From the NCBI GenBank assembly GCA_934130935.1, contig CAKOYQ010000002.1, positions 66,676-130,675 of the forward strand: DNA of 64,000 nt, given 5' to 3'. The notes beneath the pieces are model-generated. The model was not told the origin of the DNA. It searched no databases and was given only the letters and a program-made list of their open reading frames with translations. A program made the translations under genes and the position numbers. Positions 54,694 to 64,000 of this stretch are shown here, piece by piece (the stretch's first letter is position 1; each line of letters begins with the position of its first letter). Source of the stretch: an uncultured Clostridia bacterium (GTDB lineage Bacteria > Bacillota > Clostridia > TANB77 > CAG-508).

Positions 54694-55654
54694 AACTTTC
54701 CCTTAACCTTTCTTTTATTTTTTCATTACTTATGTTATTTAGTTTACCAGTAAAAATAATTCTGATATTCTTAAATTCTGTTTGTTTTGCATATATATAT
54801 GCTACTACAGGTTCTATTGTAAGTGCTTTTAGCTTAGCTTCTTTCATATAGCTCATTATATAATTATCGCAAAATTTGTCTAATTTTTCATAATTATATA
54901 ATGCTTGCTCTATAGTATCAGAAAATCCCATAAATTTATATTTTAAATTTTGATCATCTTCGTTTAAGTTTTCAATAAAAGTTTTTAAATTGATTTTTCC
55001 TCCTTCTATATACGAAATCTCAAATATTGATGATTTTTTATATATCTTTCTTACTCTGAAAAATGTTTTTATATTTGTTATATCTATTAATTTTTCAATA
55101 TATTTTGATATATATTCATTTTTTATTTTTTTAGCTAATTCCTTCATTTTGCCAAAACATGCCTTATCTAATATAGAATCTATTACAAATGGCATCTTGC
55201 TTTTTTCATATAGTTCGATTGCTTGTTCGATAGCTTCTTTCATATTATTTTCTAATTTATCATATTCTTCATTTATCATTATTTCGTCTATTTCTGTTTT
55301 TGAAATAGTTCCACTATCAATTAAACTATCTTTATATTCTTTTTTTTGAATCTTTGATTTTAGTATAAGCTTTACATTATAGTAATCATTTTGACTTAAA
55401 AATATCTCTACAAAATCACTTTCATCTATTATTTCTTTTATTAATTTGTAAAGATTTTCTTCTGCGTTTTTTAAAACTAATTCATAATCTTCATATCTTT
55501 GAACTATGTCAAAATCATACTCTTTTTCTCTTAAAACTGATACTATTCTTCCTATATCTTTTTCAGAAGCTAATTGTTCTAAATTTGCTTTCGTCAATAA
55601 TCGATTCTCTTTTGCTTTTATCTTTGATACCGCATACGGATATATTTTTTCCAT
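54686..55654 (-). CDS. ntpC: V-type ATP synthase subunit C
   Basis: A 322-residue all-helical subunit (V-ATPase C/d type) that sits on the K ring and receives the shaft. YAVSKIKAKENRLLTKANLEQLAS at the start and YEKLDKFCDNYIMSYMKEAK, VAYIYAKQTEFKNIRIIFTGK near the end are typical. Confidence 0.94.
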   Translation of the reverse strand: MEKIYPYAVSKIKAKENRLLTKANLEQLASEKDIGRIVSVLREKEYDFDIVQRYEDYELVLKNAEENLYKLIKEIIDESDFVEIFLSQNDYYNVKLILKSKIQKKEYKDSLIDSGTISKTEIDEIMINEEYDKLENNMKEAIEQAIELYEKSKMPFVIDSILDKACFGKMKELAKKIKNEYISKYIEKLIDITNIKTFFRVRKIYKKSSIFEISYIEGGKINLKTFIENLNEDDQNLKYKFMGFSDTIEQALYNYEKLDKFCDNYIMSYMKEAKLKALTIEPVVAYIYAKQTEFKNIRIIFTGKLNNISNEKIKERLRESYV

Positions 55655-55669
55655 AAATACCTCCCTGTT

Positions 55670-56230
55670 CTAGCTAAATAAAATAGTATCAATTTCTTTT
55701 TCTATTTCTTCATCCATAAATTTCATATTTTCTTCAAAATCATAGTTATATTCTATTTTTCCTTGTCTTATAATAACACCTGACTCAAATTCATCAGTTT
55801 TATCTAAAACTTGCATTTCATAACTTGAAGCTTTCCTTTTAATCTCTTCATAGCATTTTTTAGGTAATATTACTTCTATGTCTTTCTCATCTTTATATTT
55901 ACTTAGTTTTTGATCTACTAATTTTACATATGTATTATCATCTAAATCTTTTATTTTTTGTTTTACTTTTTCTTTTACAATTTCTATAATTCTTTTTCTT
56001 TCAACTAATTCTGCACTTCTAGCCTCAAATTCAACTTTTTCTATTTCTGAAACCGAATTTTTAGTTATTTTTGCCCTTACTATTTCAAATTGATCTTGTG
56101 CTTCTTTTGCAGCTTTATTTGAATTTTCTTCTTCTATTTTTTTTGCTGTCTCTTGTGCTCTTGCAATTATTAAATTAGCTTCATTTTGAGCTTCTTCAAT
56201 AATTTTATTTAAGATAACTTCTTCTTCCAC
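55670..56230 (-). CDS. ntpE: V-type ATP synthase subunit E
   Basis: A 186-residue protein: long N-terminal helix rich in Glu/Ala (residues 1-100), then a small globular domain (VILPKKCYEEIKRKAS, SGVIIRQGKIEYNYDFE). Forms the peripheral stalk with subunit H (ntpF at 58695). Confidence 0.93.
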   Translation of the reverse strand: MEEEVILNKIIEEAQNEANLIIARAQETAKKIEEENSNKAAKEAQDQFEIVRAKITKNSVSEIEKVEFEARSAELVERKRIIEIVKEKVKQKIKDLDDNTYVKLVDQKLSKYKDEKDIEVILPKKCYEEIKRKASSYEMQVLDKTDEFESGVIIRQGKIEYNYDFEENMKFMDEEIEKEIDTILFS

Positions 56231-56253
56231 TATTCATTCTCCTTTCCTGGTTT

Positions 56254-58646
<2,393 letters not shown>

Positions 58647-58694
58647 TTGCTTTTTTTCACCCTTTCCGTCTTAAGGTTTTTTTATTATTTATTT

Positions 58695-59009
58695 CTAAAT
58701 TTTTATAACTTTTGCAAATATTTTATCTACTGCTTCAGTTACATTCTCCTGTAAAGTATCTTTTAATTTTTGAAGCATTTCAGTTTTTTCTGCTTGTATC
58801 TTTGCAATTCTTTTTGCATTTTCTTCTGCTTGCTCTTTCTTTAATTCATTTTCTTTGTTTTCTAATTGCCCTTTAAAGTACAATCTGTTTTTCTCTCTTG
58901 AATTTTCAGCTTGATCCATTATAATTTGGGCTTCTTGTCTTGCAGCTTGTTTAATGTTTTCGGCCTTTTTTTCAGCTTCTACAATTTTTTTTATACTCTC
59001 AAATTCCAT
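58695..59009 (-). CDS. ntpF: V-type ATP synthase subunit H/G (peripheral stalk)
   Basis: A 104-residue, nearly all-helical charged protein (Lys/Glu/Gln-rich) with FESIKKIVEAEKKAENIKQAARQEAQIIMDQAE, matching the short stalk subunit NtpF of E. hirae. First gene of the operon in the exact ntpFIKECGABD order; a promoter lies at 59073-59101. Confidence 0.85.
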   Translation of the reverse strand: MEFESIKKIVEAEKKAENIKQAARQEAQIIMDQAENSREKNRLYFKGQLENKENELKKEQAEENAKRIAKIQAEKTEMLQKLKDTLQENVTEAVDKIFAKVIKI

Positions 59010-59072
59010 CTTTTTACACCCCTTTCAATAGATGAATTTTCAATGCTACAAAATGTTTTAACATTTGACATA

Positions 59073-59101
59073 ATTTTATAACTTTTTTGCTTTAAAGTCA
59101 A
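59073..59101 (-). promoter_or_regulatory. promoter of the V-ATPase operon
   Basis: TTGACT (59101-59096) and TAAAAT (59078-59073) with 17 bases between on the minus strand, about 65 bases before the ntpF start. Confidence 0.65.
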
Positions 59102-59163
59102 TGGTTTTTGCTCTTTTTTTATTATATAATTACCTTTTTTTTTTATATAATATTCTTTTATTA

Positions 59164-59192
59164 TTGACTTTTTTTTCTTGTTTTGGTATTAT
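59164..59192 (+). promoter_or_regulatory. promoter of the small anchored-protein gene
   Basis: TTGACT (59164-59169) and TATTAT (59187-59192) with a 17-base spacer on the plus strand, 56 bases before the start at 59248. The V-ATPase promoter fires the other way from the same gap. Confidence 0.65.
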
Positions 59193-59247
59193 AGTTTAAG
59201 AAATATTGAATTGTAAAAATTATACATTCTATAGGAGGGATATACAA

Positions 59248-59511
59248 ATGTCAAAACTTTTGAAATTTTTTATTGTTTTATCAGTAGCTTTAATTATACT
59301 TTCTAATTTTTCTTATGCTTTTGCTGCTGTAGATATGAATTTAGGTAATAATACTTCTTCTACTAATTCCACTTCTTCAACATTGTCTTCAACAGTTACT
59401 ACTTCTGATTTTGATTTAGAATTAACTAATATTCTATGTATTGCTTTGATTGTTGTTGGCGTTTTACTTATTTTATTAGGTATTGCGATTTTAATTAGAT
59501 TAAAAAGATAA
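59248..59511 (+). CDS. small secreted/anchored Ser-Thr-rich protein
   Basis: An 87-residue protein: signal peptide (residues 1-27, FFIVLSVALIILSNFSYAFA), a Ser/Thr/Asn linker of about 30 residues, a C-terminal membrane helix (ILCIALIVVGVLLILLGIAIL) and a basic end (RLKR). The layout gives a small outward loop held at one or both ends. No known family. The ATG at 59248 is seven bases from TAGGAGGG; an upstream in-frame ATG at 59206 lacks a ribosome site. It ends at a strong hairpin shared with sleB. Confidence 0.75.
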   Translation: MSKLLKFFIVLSVALIILSNFSYAFAAVDMNLGNNTSSTNSTSSTLSSTVTTSDFDLELTNILCIALIVVGVLLILLGIAILIRLKR

Positions 59512-59512
59512 A

Positions 59513-59564
59513 TTTTGTAAATAAAAAGGATTTCTAAAATTAGAAATCCTTTTTATTTACAAAA
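59513..59564. terminator. long bidirectional terminator overlapping the end of sleB
   Basis: A perfect 23-base-pair stem (59513-59535 with 59542-59564) and six-base loop, A/T-rich at the outside. It terminates the small-protein gene on the plus strand and sleB on the minus strand; the right arm encodes the last four codons of sleB including its stop. Confidence 0.92.
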
Positions 59565-60230
59565 TCTATGTTTTCCGATTGTTACTGTAAGTGGTCTTGA
59601 CCAAATCCATTTATTAGTTGCTGTACTTGGATTAAAATAATATATTGCACCATAAGATGGATCCCAACCATTTAAAGCATCCTGTGCCGCCTTTTTTGCT
59701 GTGCTATCTGGATTCAAATTTACTTGTCCATCTGCTACCGCATCAAATGCACCACTTTGGTATACTACTCCTGATATTGTATTTGGAAACTTACTACTCT
59801 TTACTCTATTCAAAATTACTGCTCCAACAGCAACTTGTCCTGTATATGGTTCTCCCCTTGCTTCTCCATATATTACTCTTGCCAACAAATTCAAATTTGA
59901 CGAATTATTACTTGACGATCCACTTGATGATGAACCACTCGTTATTCCCATTGCTGTTAATGTTTTAGTTCCTGCAATCCCATCAACAGCTAATCCATTT
60001 TTCTGTTGAAATTTTTTTACTGCTGATACTGTTAAACTTCCATATATTCCATCAACACTTCCAGTGTAATATCCCCATCTTTTTAATTTATCTTGTATTG
60101 TCCTTACTTCGCTTCCTCTTGAACCGTATTTTGATAATGCAAGTACTTCATTATTTTGAACTGCTAATATTGTTATAAATAAAATTACTAATAACATTAT
60201 TGATATAAATCCAATTATTTTCTTTTTCAT
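59553..60230 (-). CDS. sleB: spore cortex-lytic enzyme SleB
   Basis: A 225-residue protein: signal/anchor helix (residues 5-25), peptidoglycan-binding domain type 1 (about 34-95, YGSRGSEVRTIQDKLKRWGYYTG), Ser/Asn linker (96-112) and the SleB/CwlJ hydrolase domain (113-225), with the catalytic glutamate in ARVIYGEARGEPY and the family end YYFNPSTATNKWIW. It lytically cuts cortex peptidoglycan at muramic-delta-lactam on germination. The usual partner ypeB is not adjacent. Confidence 0.95.
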   Translation of the reverse strand: MKKKIIGFISIMLLVILFITILAVQNNEVLALSKYGSRGSEVRTIQDKLKRWGYYTGSVDGIYGSLTVSAVKKFQQKNGLAVDGIAGTKTLTAMGITSGSSSSGSSSNNSSNLNLLARVIYGEARGEPYTGQVAVGAVILNRVKSSKFPNTISGVVYQSGAFDAVADGQVNLNPDSTAKKAAQDALNGWDPSYGAIYYFNPSTATNKWIWSRPLTVTIGKHRFCK

Positions 60231-60292
60231 CTTATCACCCTTTGCATAAAATTTATATTATTTTATACAATTCTTGGGATTTTATACATTTA

Positions 60293-60730
60293 TTATAACT
60301 TCAAAATTTCATTTCGTGCCATTTCATCACATCTATTATTAAATTCATTATCAGCATGTCCTTTAACTTTTATAAACTCAACTTTATGCTTTTTAGTCAA
60401 ATCATACAATTCTTGCCAAAGTTCTTTATTTTTTACAGGTTCTTTATTGGCTGTTTTCCATCCATTTTTCATCCAATTATAAATCCACCCTTGTTTAAAA
60501 GCATTAACAGTATATGCACTATCACTATAAACTTGAACATCACTTTCAACTTTTAAACATTTAAGTGCCTCTATTACTGCTGTAATTTCCATTATATTAT
60601 TAGTTGTGTTTTTCATTCCACCTGAAATTTCTTTTTTTGCACTTTTATACATAAGTATTGCTCCCCATCCGCCTGGTCCAGGATTTCCCGAACATGCACC
60701 ATCTGTATAAATTATAACTTTTTCTTCCAT
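60293..60730 (-). CDS. rnhA: ribonuclease HI
   Basis: About 145 residues; degrades RNA in RNA-DNA hybrids. The four catalytic acids are visible: Asp in [16 protein letters not shown], Glu in [13 protein letters not shown], Asp in [12 protein letters not shown], Asp in NNRCDEMAR. The ATG at 60730 is six bases from TGGAGG; the one at 60742 overlaps it. Confidence 0.96.
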   Translation of the reverse strand: MEEKVIIYTDGACSGNPGPGGWGAILMYKSAKKEISGGMKNTTNNIMEITAVIEALKCLKVESDVQVYSDSAYTVNAFKQGWIYNWMKNGWKTANKEPVKNKELWQELYDLTKKHKVEFIKVKGHADNEFNNRCDEMARNEILKL

Positions 60731-60846
60731 TATAGCCTCCATTAAAACTTTTTTGTTTTTTTACTTATATCTATTTGTTTTTTATATGTTTTGTGATAAG
60801 ATTATACCAATAAATTTAAAAATTTTCAATATTTTAGGAGGTTTTC

Positions 60847-62088
60847 ATGAGTAATATTCTAGGAATTGTAGCTGAATACAATCCTTTTCATAATGGTCAT
60901 TTTCACCATTTAATTCAGTCAAAAAAAATCACAAATTCGGACTATTCCATAGTAGTAATGAGCGGTAATTTTACTCAAAGAGGCGATGTATCTATTGTTG
61001 ATAAATGGACTAAAGCTCAAATGGCTATTGAAAATGGAATTGATTTGGTACTAGAATTGCCTACTCTTTATACTCTTTCAAGTGCTGAAAACTTTGCTTC
61101 AGGAGCCATCAAAATCCTGGATTCTCTTGGTATTGTTGACTACATTTCATTTGGTAGTGAATGTAATAATATATCTATTTTAGATGATATTGCAAATGTC
61201 CTAGCATATGAACCTTCTGAATATAAAACTTTATTGTCTCATGAACTTGCAAGAGGTGTATCTTTTCCAAAAGCTCGTGAGAGAGCTTTAATGATGTACC
61301 TAAATGATGTTCGTAGATTTGCCAATATATTGTCTACTCCTAATAATATTCTAGGTGTAGAATACTTAAAATCCTTAAAAAGGCAAAAAAGCAATATCCA
61401 ACCTATTACTATAAAAAGAGAAGGTTCTGGATATAATGATGGAGCAATTCCTGTTGATTCAAGGTTTGCCAGTGGATCTTCTATAAGAAATATTTGTCAA
61501 TCTGCATTTGATATTTCTCTATTGCAAAAATTTATGCCTGAACCATCTTATAATCTTTTAGAAGATAGTATAAAAAATGGAAATGTCGTAAAAAGTATTT
61601 CAGATTTTGATAAAATAATTCTTTATTCTCTACGAAAAATGTCAACTGATGAAATTTCAAATCTTCCTGATGTTTCAGAAGGCCTTGAATTTGCAATAAA
61701 ATCTGCTGCAAATAAATGTAACAGCATTTCTGAATTATTATCAATTATTAATACCAAAAGATATACTCAAACTAGATTACAGCGTATTCTTTTGTATGCA
61801 ATTCTTGGAATAACAAAAAAAGATATGGAAACTTCTATAAATGCTAAACCATATATAAGAGTTTTAGGTTTTAATGAAAATGGCAAAAATATTCTTAGTG
61901 AAGTTTCTAAACATTCAAAAAAATTAGACATTATTTTTTCTGTTAAAAAATTTATGGATAATTGTTCTAATAAAAATTTAAAAATGATGATGGAAAAAGA
62001 TATTTGGGCTACTAATGTTTACAATCTAGCTTATGAATATGATTCTATTGGCAATTTAGATTATACCCATAAATTAATTACACTTTAA
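60847..62088 (+). CDS. tmcAL: tRNA(Met) cytidine acetate ligase
   Basis: A 413-residue nucleotidyltransferase-type enzyme (YlbM family) that makes ac4C34 on elongator tRNA-Met from acetate and ATP. The start NILGIVAEYNPFHNGHFHHL (HxGH type), VMSGNFTQRGD, DLVLELPTLYTLSSAENFA and REGSGYND are typical. AGGAGG seven bases before the ATG. It follows a divergent rnhA. Confidence 0.95.
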   Translation: MSNILGIVAEYNPFHNGHFHHLIQSKKITNSDYSIVVMSGNFTQRGDVSIVDKWTKAQMAIENGIDLVLELPTLYTLSSAENFASGAIKILDSLGIVDYISFGSECNNISILDDIANVLAYEPSEYKTLLSHELARGVSFPKARERALMMYLNDVRRFANILSTPNNILGVEYLKSLKRQKSNIQPITIKREGSGYNDGAIPVDSRFASGSSIRNICQSAFDISLLQKFMPEPSYNLLEDSIKNGNVVKSISDFDKIILYSLRKMSTDEISNLPDVSEGLEFAIKSAANKCNSISELLSIINTKRYTQTRLQRILLYAILGITKKDMETSINAKPYIRVLGFNENGKNILSEVSKHSKKLDIIFSVKKFMDNCSNKNLKMMMEKDIWATNVYNLAYEYDSIGNLDYTHKLITL

Positions 62089-62117
62089 AAAGAGAATTTC
62101 TTTCGAAATTCTCTTTT
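62088..62117. terminator. bidirectional terminator between tmcAL and the surface protein gene
   Basis: A 13-base-pair stem AAAAGAGAATTTC (62088-62100) with its complement at 62105-62117, loop TTTC, with A and T runs outside, serving convergent genes. Confidence 0.9.
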
Positions 62118-62131
62118 ATTATCAATAATTG

Positions 62132-64000
62132 TTAACTATTAGTTCCAGTAAATATTTCCCAATAACTAACTTCTACAGTTGCAGTTTTTGACACTGATGT
62201 TAAGTCCACATAATAACCTGATGTTGCATCTCCTTTAATATAGGCACTTGCTTCTTTAAATGTATTATAAGTATTCGTACCTATTATTAATTTAAATTCT
62301 TTATTTGTATCTATATTAGGCAAATATATCTTTCTTGATGTTGTTTCTTCAGCAGTAATTGTTCTTATTGTTGGTAGATTTGGCAAACTACCAAATATTG
62401 ATTCTTCTAAAAATTCTTCTAATTCACCACTTGTAACAGCTGTTGTTGTTGATGCTTCTGCATAATCATATTTATATGGATTATTGTCATTTTCTTGTAG
62501 TTTTATATACAATCCATCATTTCTTCGTAGCTGTGCATCTATAGTATCTTTATTTGGATTTAACATTACTTTTGCTCTATTATTATTATTTAATCCAATT
62601 CCTATTGTAAATACTTTTGATGTATTTTTAGAATTTTCACCATAATAAGCTTTTGTTACTTCATCTTTATAATATTTAGCTGTTCTTATTGTCCAGTAAT
62701 AATAATCAGATGTTACATTCGTTTCCTGTCCATCACCTTTTACATTTATTCCTGGTTGCCATCCATTACCTTCCACTATCTGAGCATTATCTGCTTTGAT
62801 ATAATATGTTGGAACACCATCAGTTACTAATACTAACATTGGTACACGTGTTGTTGTATAGTCTAAACCATCTTTAGTTTTACCTGTATATGTCTTACTT
62901 TCTGAACCTTTTATTAGTTGCTCTGCTCCAAGTTTAATTCCTGCTTGTGTATAAGTTCCTCCTGTTATTGTTCTAGATTCTCCTTTTGTTATTGAATCAT
63001 TTACATTTATTACATTTCCTGATAAGCTTATATAATTTCCTTTTATTGTTTTATAATTATCAAGCGGAACTATAACTGATGGATGTTCTGAATGATCATT
63101 ATTATTATTCTCTTTCCATCCTGCATATCCTACTATACCAACTCTACTATCTGGATTTAATGACATTATATTTGATATTGTATTGTTAACTGCATTTACC
63201 ATGTTTTGTGCTTTATTATTTTCGTCATATCTACTACTTTTTTCACTCATACTGTTTGATGTATCTAGTACGAATACTACATCCATTGGTGCATTTATTT
63301 TTTCAGATGATTGCTTTAATGAGTTTATAGTTACTTTACCTGGTTGCATTATTTGATTTGTTACTGTTAATCCATCTTCACCATATATTGTAGTATATCC
63401 TTTTACTGGTACTTCAGATACAGTATCTGTATTGTTTATTGGTAATTTCACTGTTAATGTCCATTCATTTAATGTTGTTTTATCTTCATCTTTTAATGCT
63501 GATAAAACATAGTTTTTATTGTTTATTCTAAATGTAACACTTCCTGGTCTCTTCTTTAATTCATTACCATTGTCATCCCAAATCTTTGTTAGTACTACAT
63601 TTTTTGTTGTTGGTGTATGAGTATTTGTTATTACAAATCCTTCTGCTACACTTCCTGTTATTTCTGTTGTATATTTTTCTACGTCATTTTCTGTTACTGT
63701 ATATACTATTTCTTTTCCATTTTCGAATTTTGGTAAGTTCTCAAATACATATGACCAATTTCCTTGTTCATCTGCTTTTACTTCTACTGTTGTTTTTACT
63801 TTTCCATCTGTTAATAAATTTACATATATCTCTTCTGGTCTATATCCATCTTGGTCATTTGCATCTTTCCAATCCTTGCTTACTTCTATTCTTCCTGTTT
63901 CATTTACTAATTCTGGTGTATGTGTATTTGTTATTACAAATCCTTCTGCTACACTTCCTGTTATTTCTGTTGTATATTTTTCTACGTCATTTTCTGTTAC
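62132..64000 (-). CDS. surface protein with CnaB repeats and a vWA domain (partial, N-terminus off the window)
   Basis: The frame is open from the right edge to 62132, about 622 residues. From the edge: the end of one CnaB-like beta repeat, a full repeat (about 101 residues, VSKDWKDANDQDGYRPEEIYV to EGFVITNTHTP), a shorter third (TKIWDDNGNELKKRPGSV to the vWA), then a vWA domain with the metal motif DTSNSMS and GTYTQAGIKLGAEQL, and a small beta-rich end. Such proteins are adhesins or pilus tips in gut Firmicutes. It ends FTGTNS without sortase signal or membrane helix, so either it is secreted or the anchor is lost. The internal repeats are nearly identical in DNA. Confidence 0.85.
   Translation of the reverse strand, partial: VTENDVEKYTTEITGSVAEGFVITNTHTPELVNETGRIEVSKDWKDANDQDGYRPEEIYVNLLTDGKVKTTVEVKADEQGNWSYVFENLPKFENGKEIVYTVTENDVEKYTTEITGSVAEGFVITNTHTPTTKNVVLTKIWDDNGNELKKRPGSVTFRINNKNYVLSALKDEDKTTLNEWTLTVKLPINNTDTVSEVPVKGYTTIYGEDGLTVTNQIMQPGKVTINSLKQSSEKINAPMDVVFVLDTSNSMSEKSSRYDENNKAQNMVNAVNNTISNIMSLNPDSRVGIVGYAGWKENNNNDHSEHPSVIVPLDNYKTIKGNYISLSGNVINVNDSITKGESRTITGGTYTQAGIKLGAEQLIKGSESKTYTGKTKDGLDYTTTRVPMLVLVTDGVPTYYIKADNAQIVEGNGWQPGINVKGDGQETNVTSDYYYWTIRTAKYYKDEVTKAYYGENSKNTSKVFTIGIGLNNNNRAKVMLNPNKDTIDAQLRRNDGLYIKLQENDNNPYKYDYAEASTTTAVTSGELEEFLEESIFGSLPNLPTIRTITAEETTSRKIYLPNIDTNKEFKLIIGTNTYNTFKEASAYIKGDATSGYYVDLTSVSKTATVEVSYWEIFTGTNS
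63611..63697. repeat. CnaB DNA repeat, inner copy
   Basis: Identical but for one base over 87 bp to 63914-64000, at a spacing of 303 bp (101 codons). Encodes TVTENDVEKYTTEITGSVAE and the following strand of the CnaB repeat. Confidence 0.9.
63914..64000. repeat. CnaB DNA repeat, outer copy (cut by the window edge)
   Basis: Partner of 63611-63697. The identity is likely to continue past the window edge, implying a longer tandem array of about 303-bp units. Confidence 0.85.

Overview
The window reads as a chromosomal segment of an AT-rich (roughly 28% G+C by eye) endospore-forming Firmicute of the class Clostridia, probably an uncultured gut lineage. The evidence is spore genes (gpr, spoVAC/AD/AE, sleB, a SpoVB-like flippase, ytxC), a complete V-type ATPase operon in the order ntpFIKECGABD, the Asp23/AmaP pair, PrkC/PrpC, and a GH57 branching enzyme beside a DUF4912 protein. 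Most genes are on the minus strand. No tRNA, rRNA, CRISPR array or complete insertion sequence was seen.

Layout. 1-2.1 kb: an ABC ATPase running off the left edge, a membrane-anchored protein and a DUF4116 protein. 2.1-11.1 kb: housekeeping genes (gpr, fhs, PAP2-like, xseB, xseA, nusB, Asp23 cluster, proS, scpB). 11.3-24.9 kb: a secreted Big_2/cysteine-peptidase protein, mutS-miaB, a secreted transglutaminase-like protein, then a run of small genes (HAM1-like, prolyl-tRNA editing, zinc ribbon, ABC-F, queH fused to GNAT) and ruvB. 25-37.7 kb: spoVB, fat-pgi-rpe-rsgA, a small insertion (large inverted repeat plus coiled-coil gene), then prkC-prpC-rlmN-U32-mtaB. 37.7-45.2 kb: a ROK kinase, a prepilin-peptidase-like and pilin-like pair, spoVAC-AD-AE, one compositionally foreign orphan gene, guaB and a HAD phosphatase. 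45.3-50.5 kb: infC-rpmI-rplT with an attenuator leader, DUF4912, GH57, ytxC. 50.5-59 kb: the V-ATPase operon. 59-64 kb: a small secreted/anchored protein, sleB, rnhA, tmcAL, and a CnaB/vWA surface protein running off the right edge.

Most interesting observation. Three conserved genes, queH, rsgA and mtaB, are each split by a one-base (+1) frame change. In all three the junction falls on an in-frame CGG codon: dropping its C gives a GGN glycine codon and restores the rest of the conserved protein. Reading every CCG/CGG in the window by eye, I found no in-frame CGG in any other native gene, apart from one near the 3' end of mtaB, where a +1 shift is also possible. The only other in-frame CGG is in the foreign-looking gene at 41.9-42.9 kb. 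This suggests CGG is avoided or unassigned in this organism and acts as a +1 frameshift signal. All three affected proteins serve translation (two tRNA-modifying enzymes and a 30S maturation GTPase). Assembly error or true gene decay remain possible but do not explain the shared codon.

A second pattern is a family of short (32-33 bp) palindromic REP-like elements placed exactly at gene ends, overlapping stop codons or abutting a Shine-Dalgarno. A longer relative supplies the last residues of the SpoVB-like protein.
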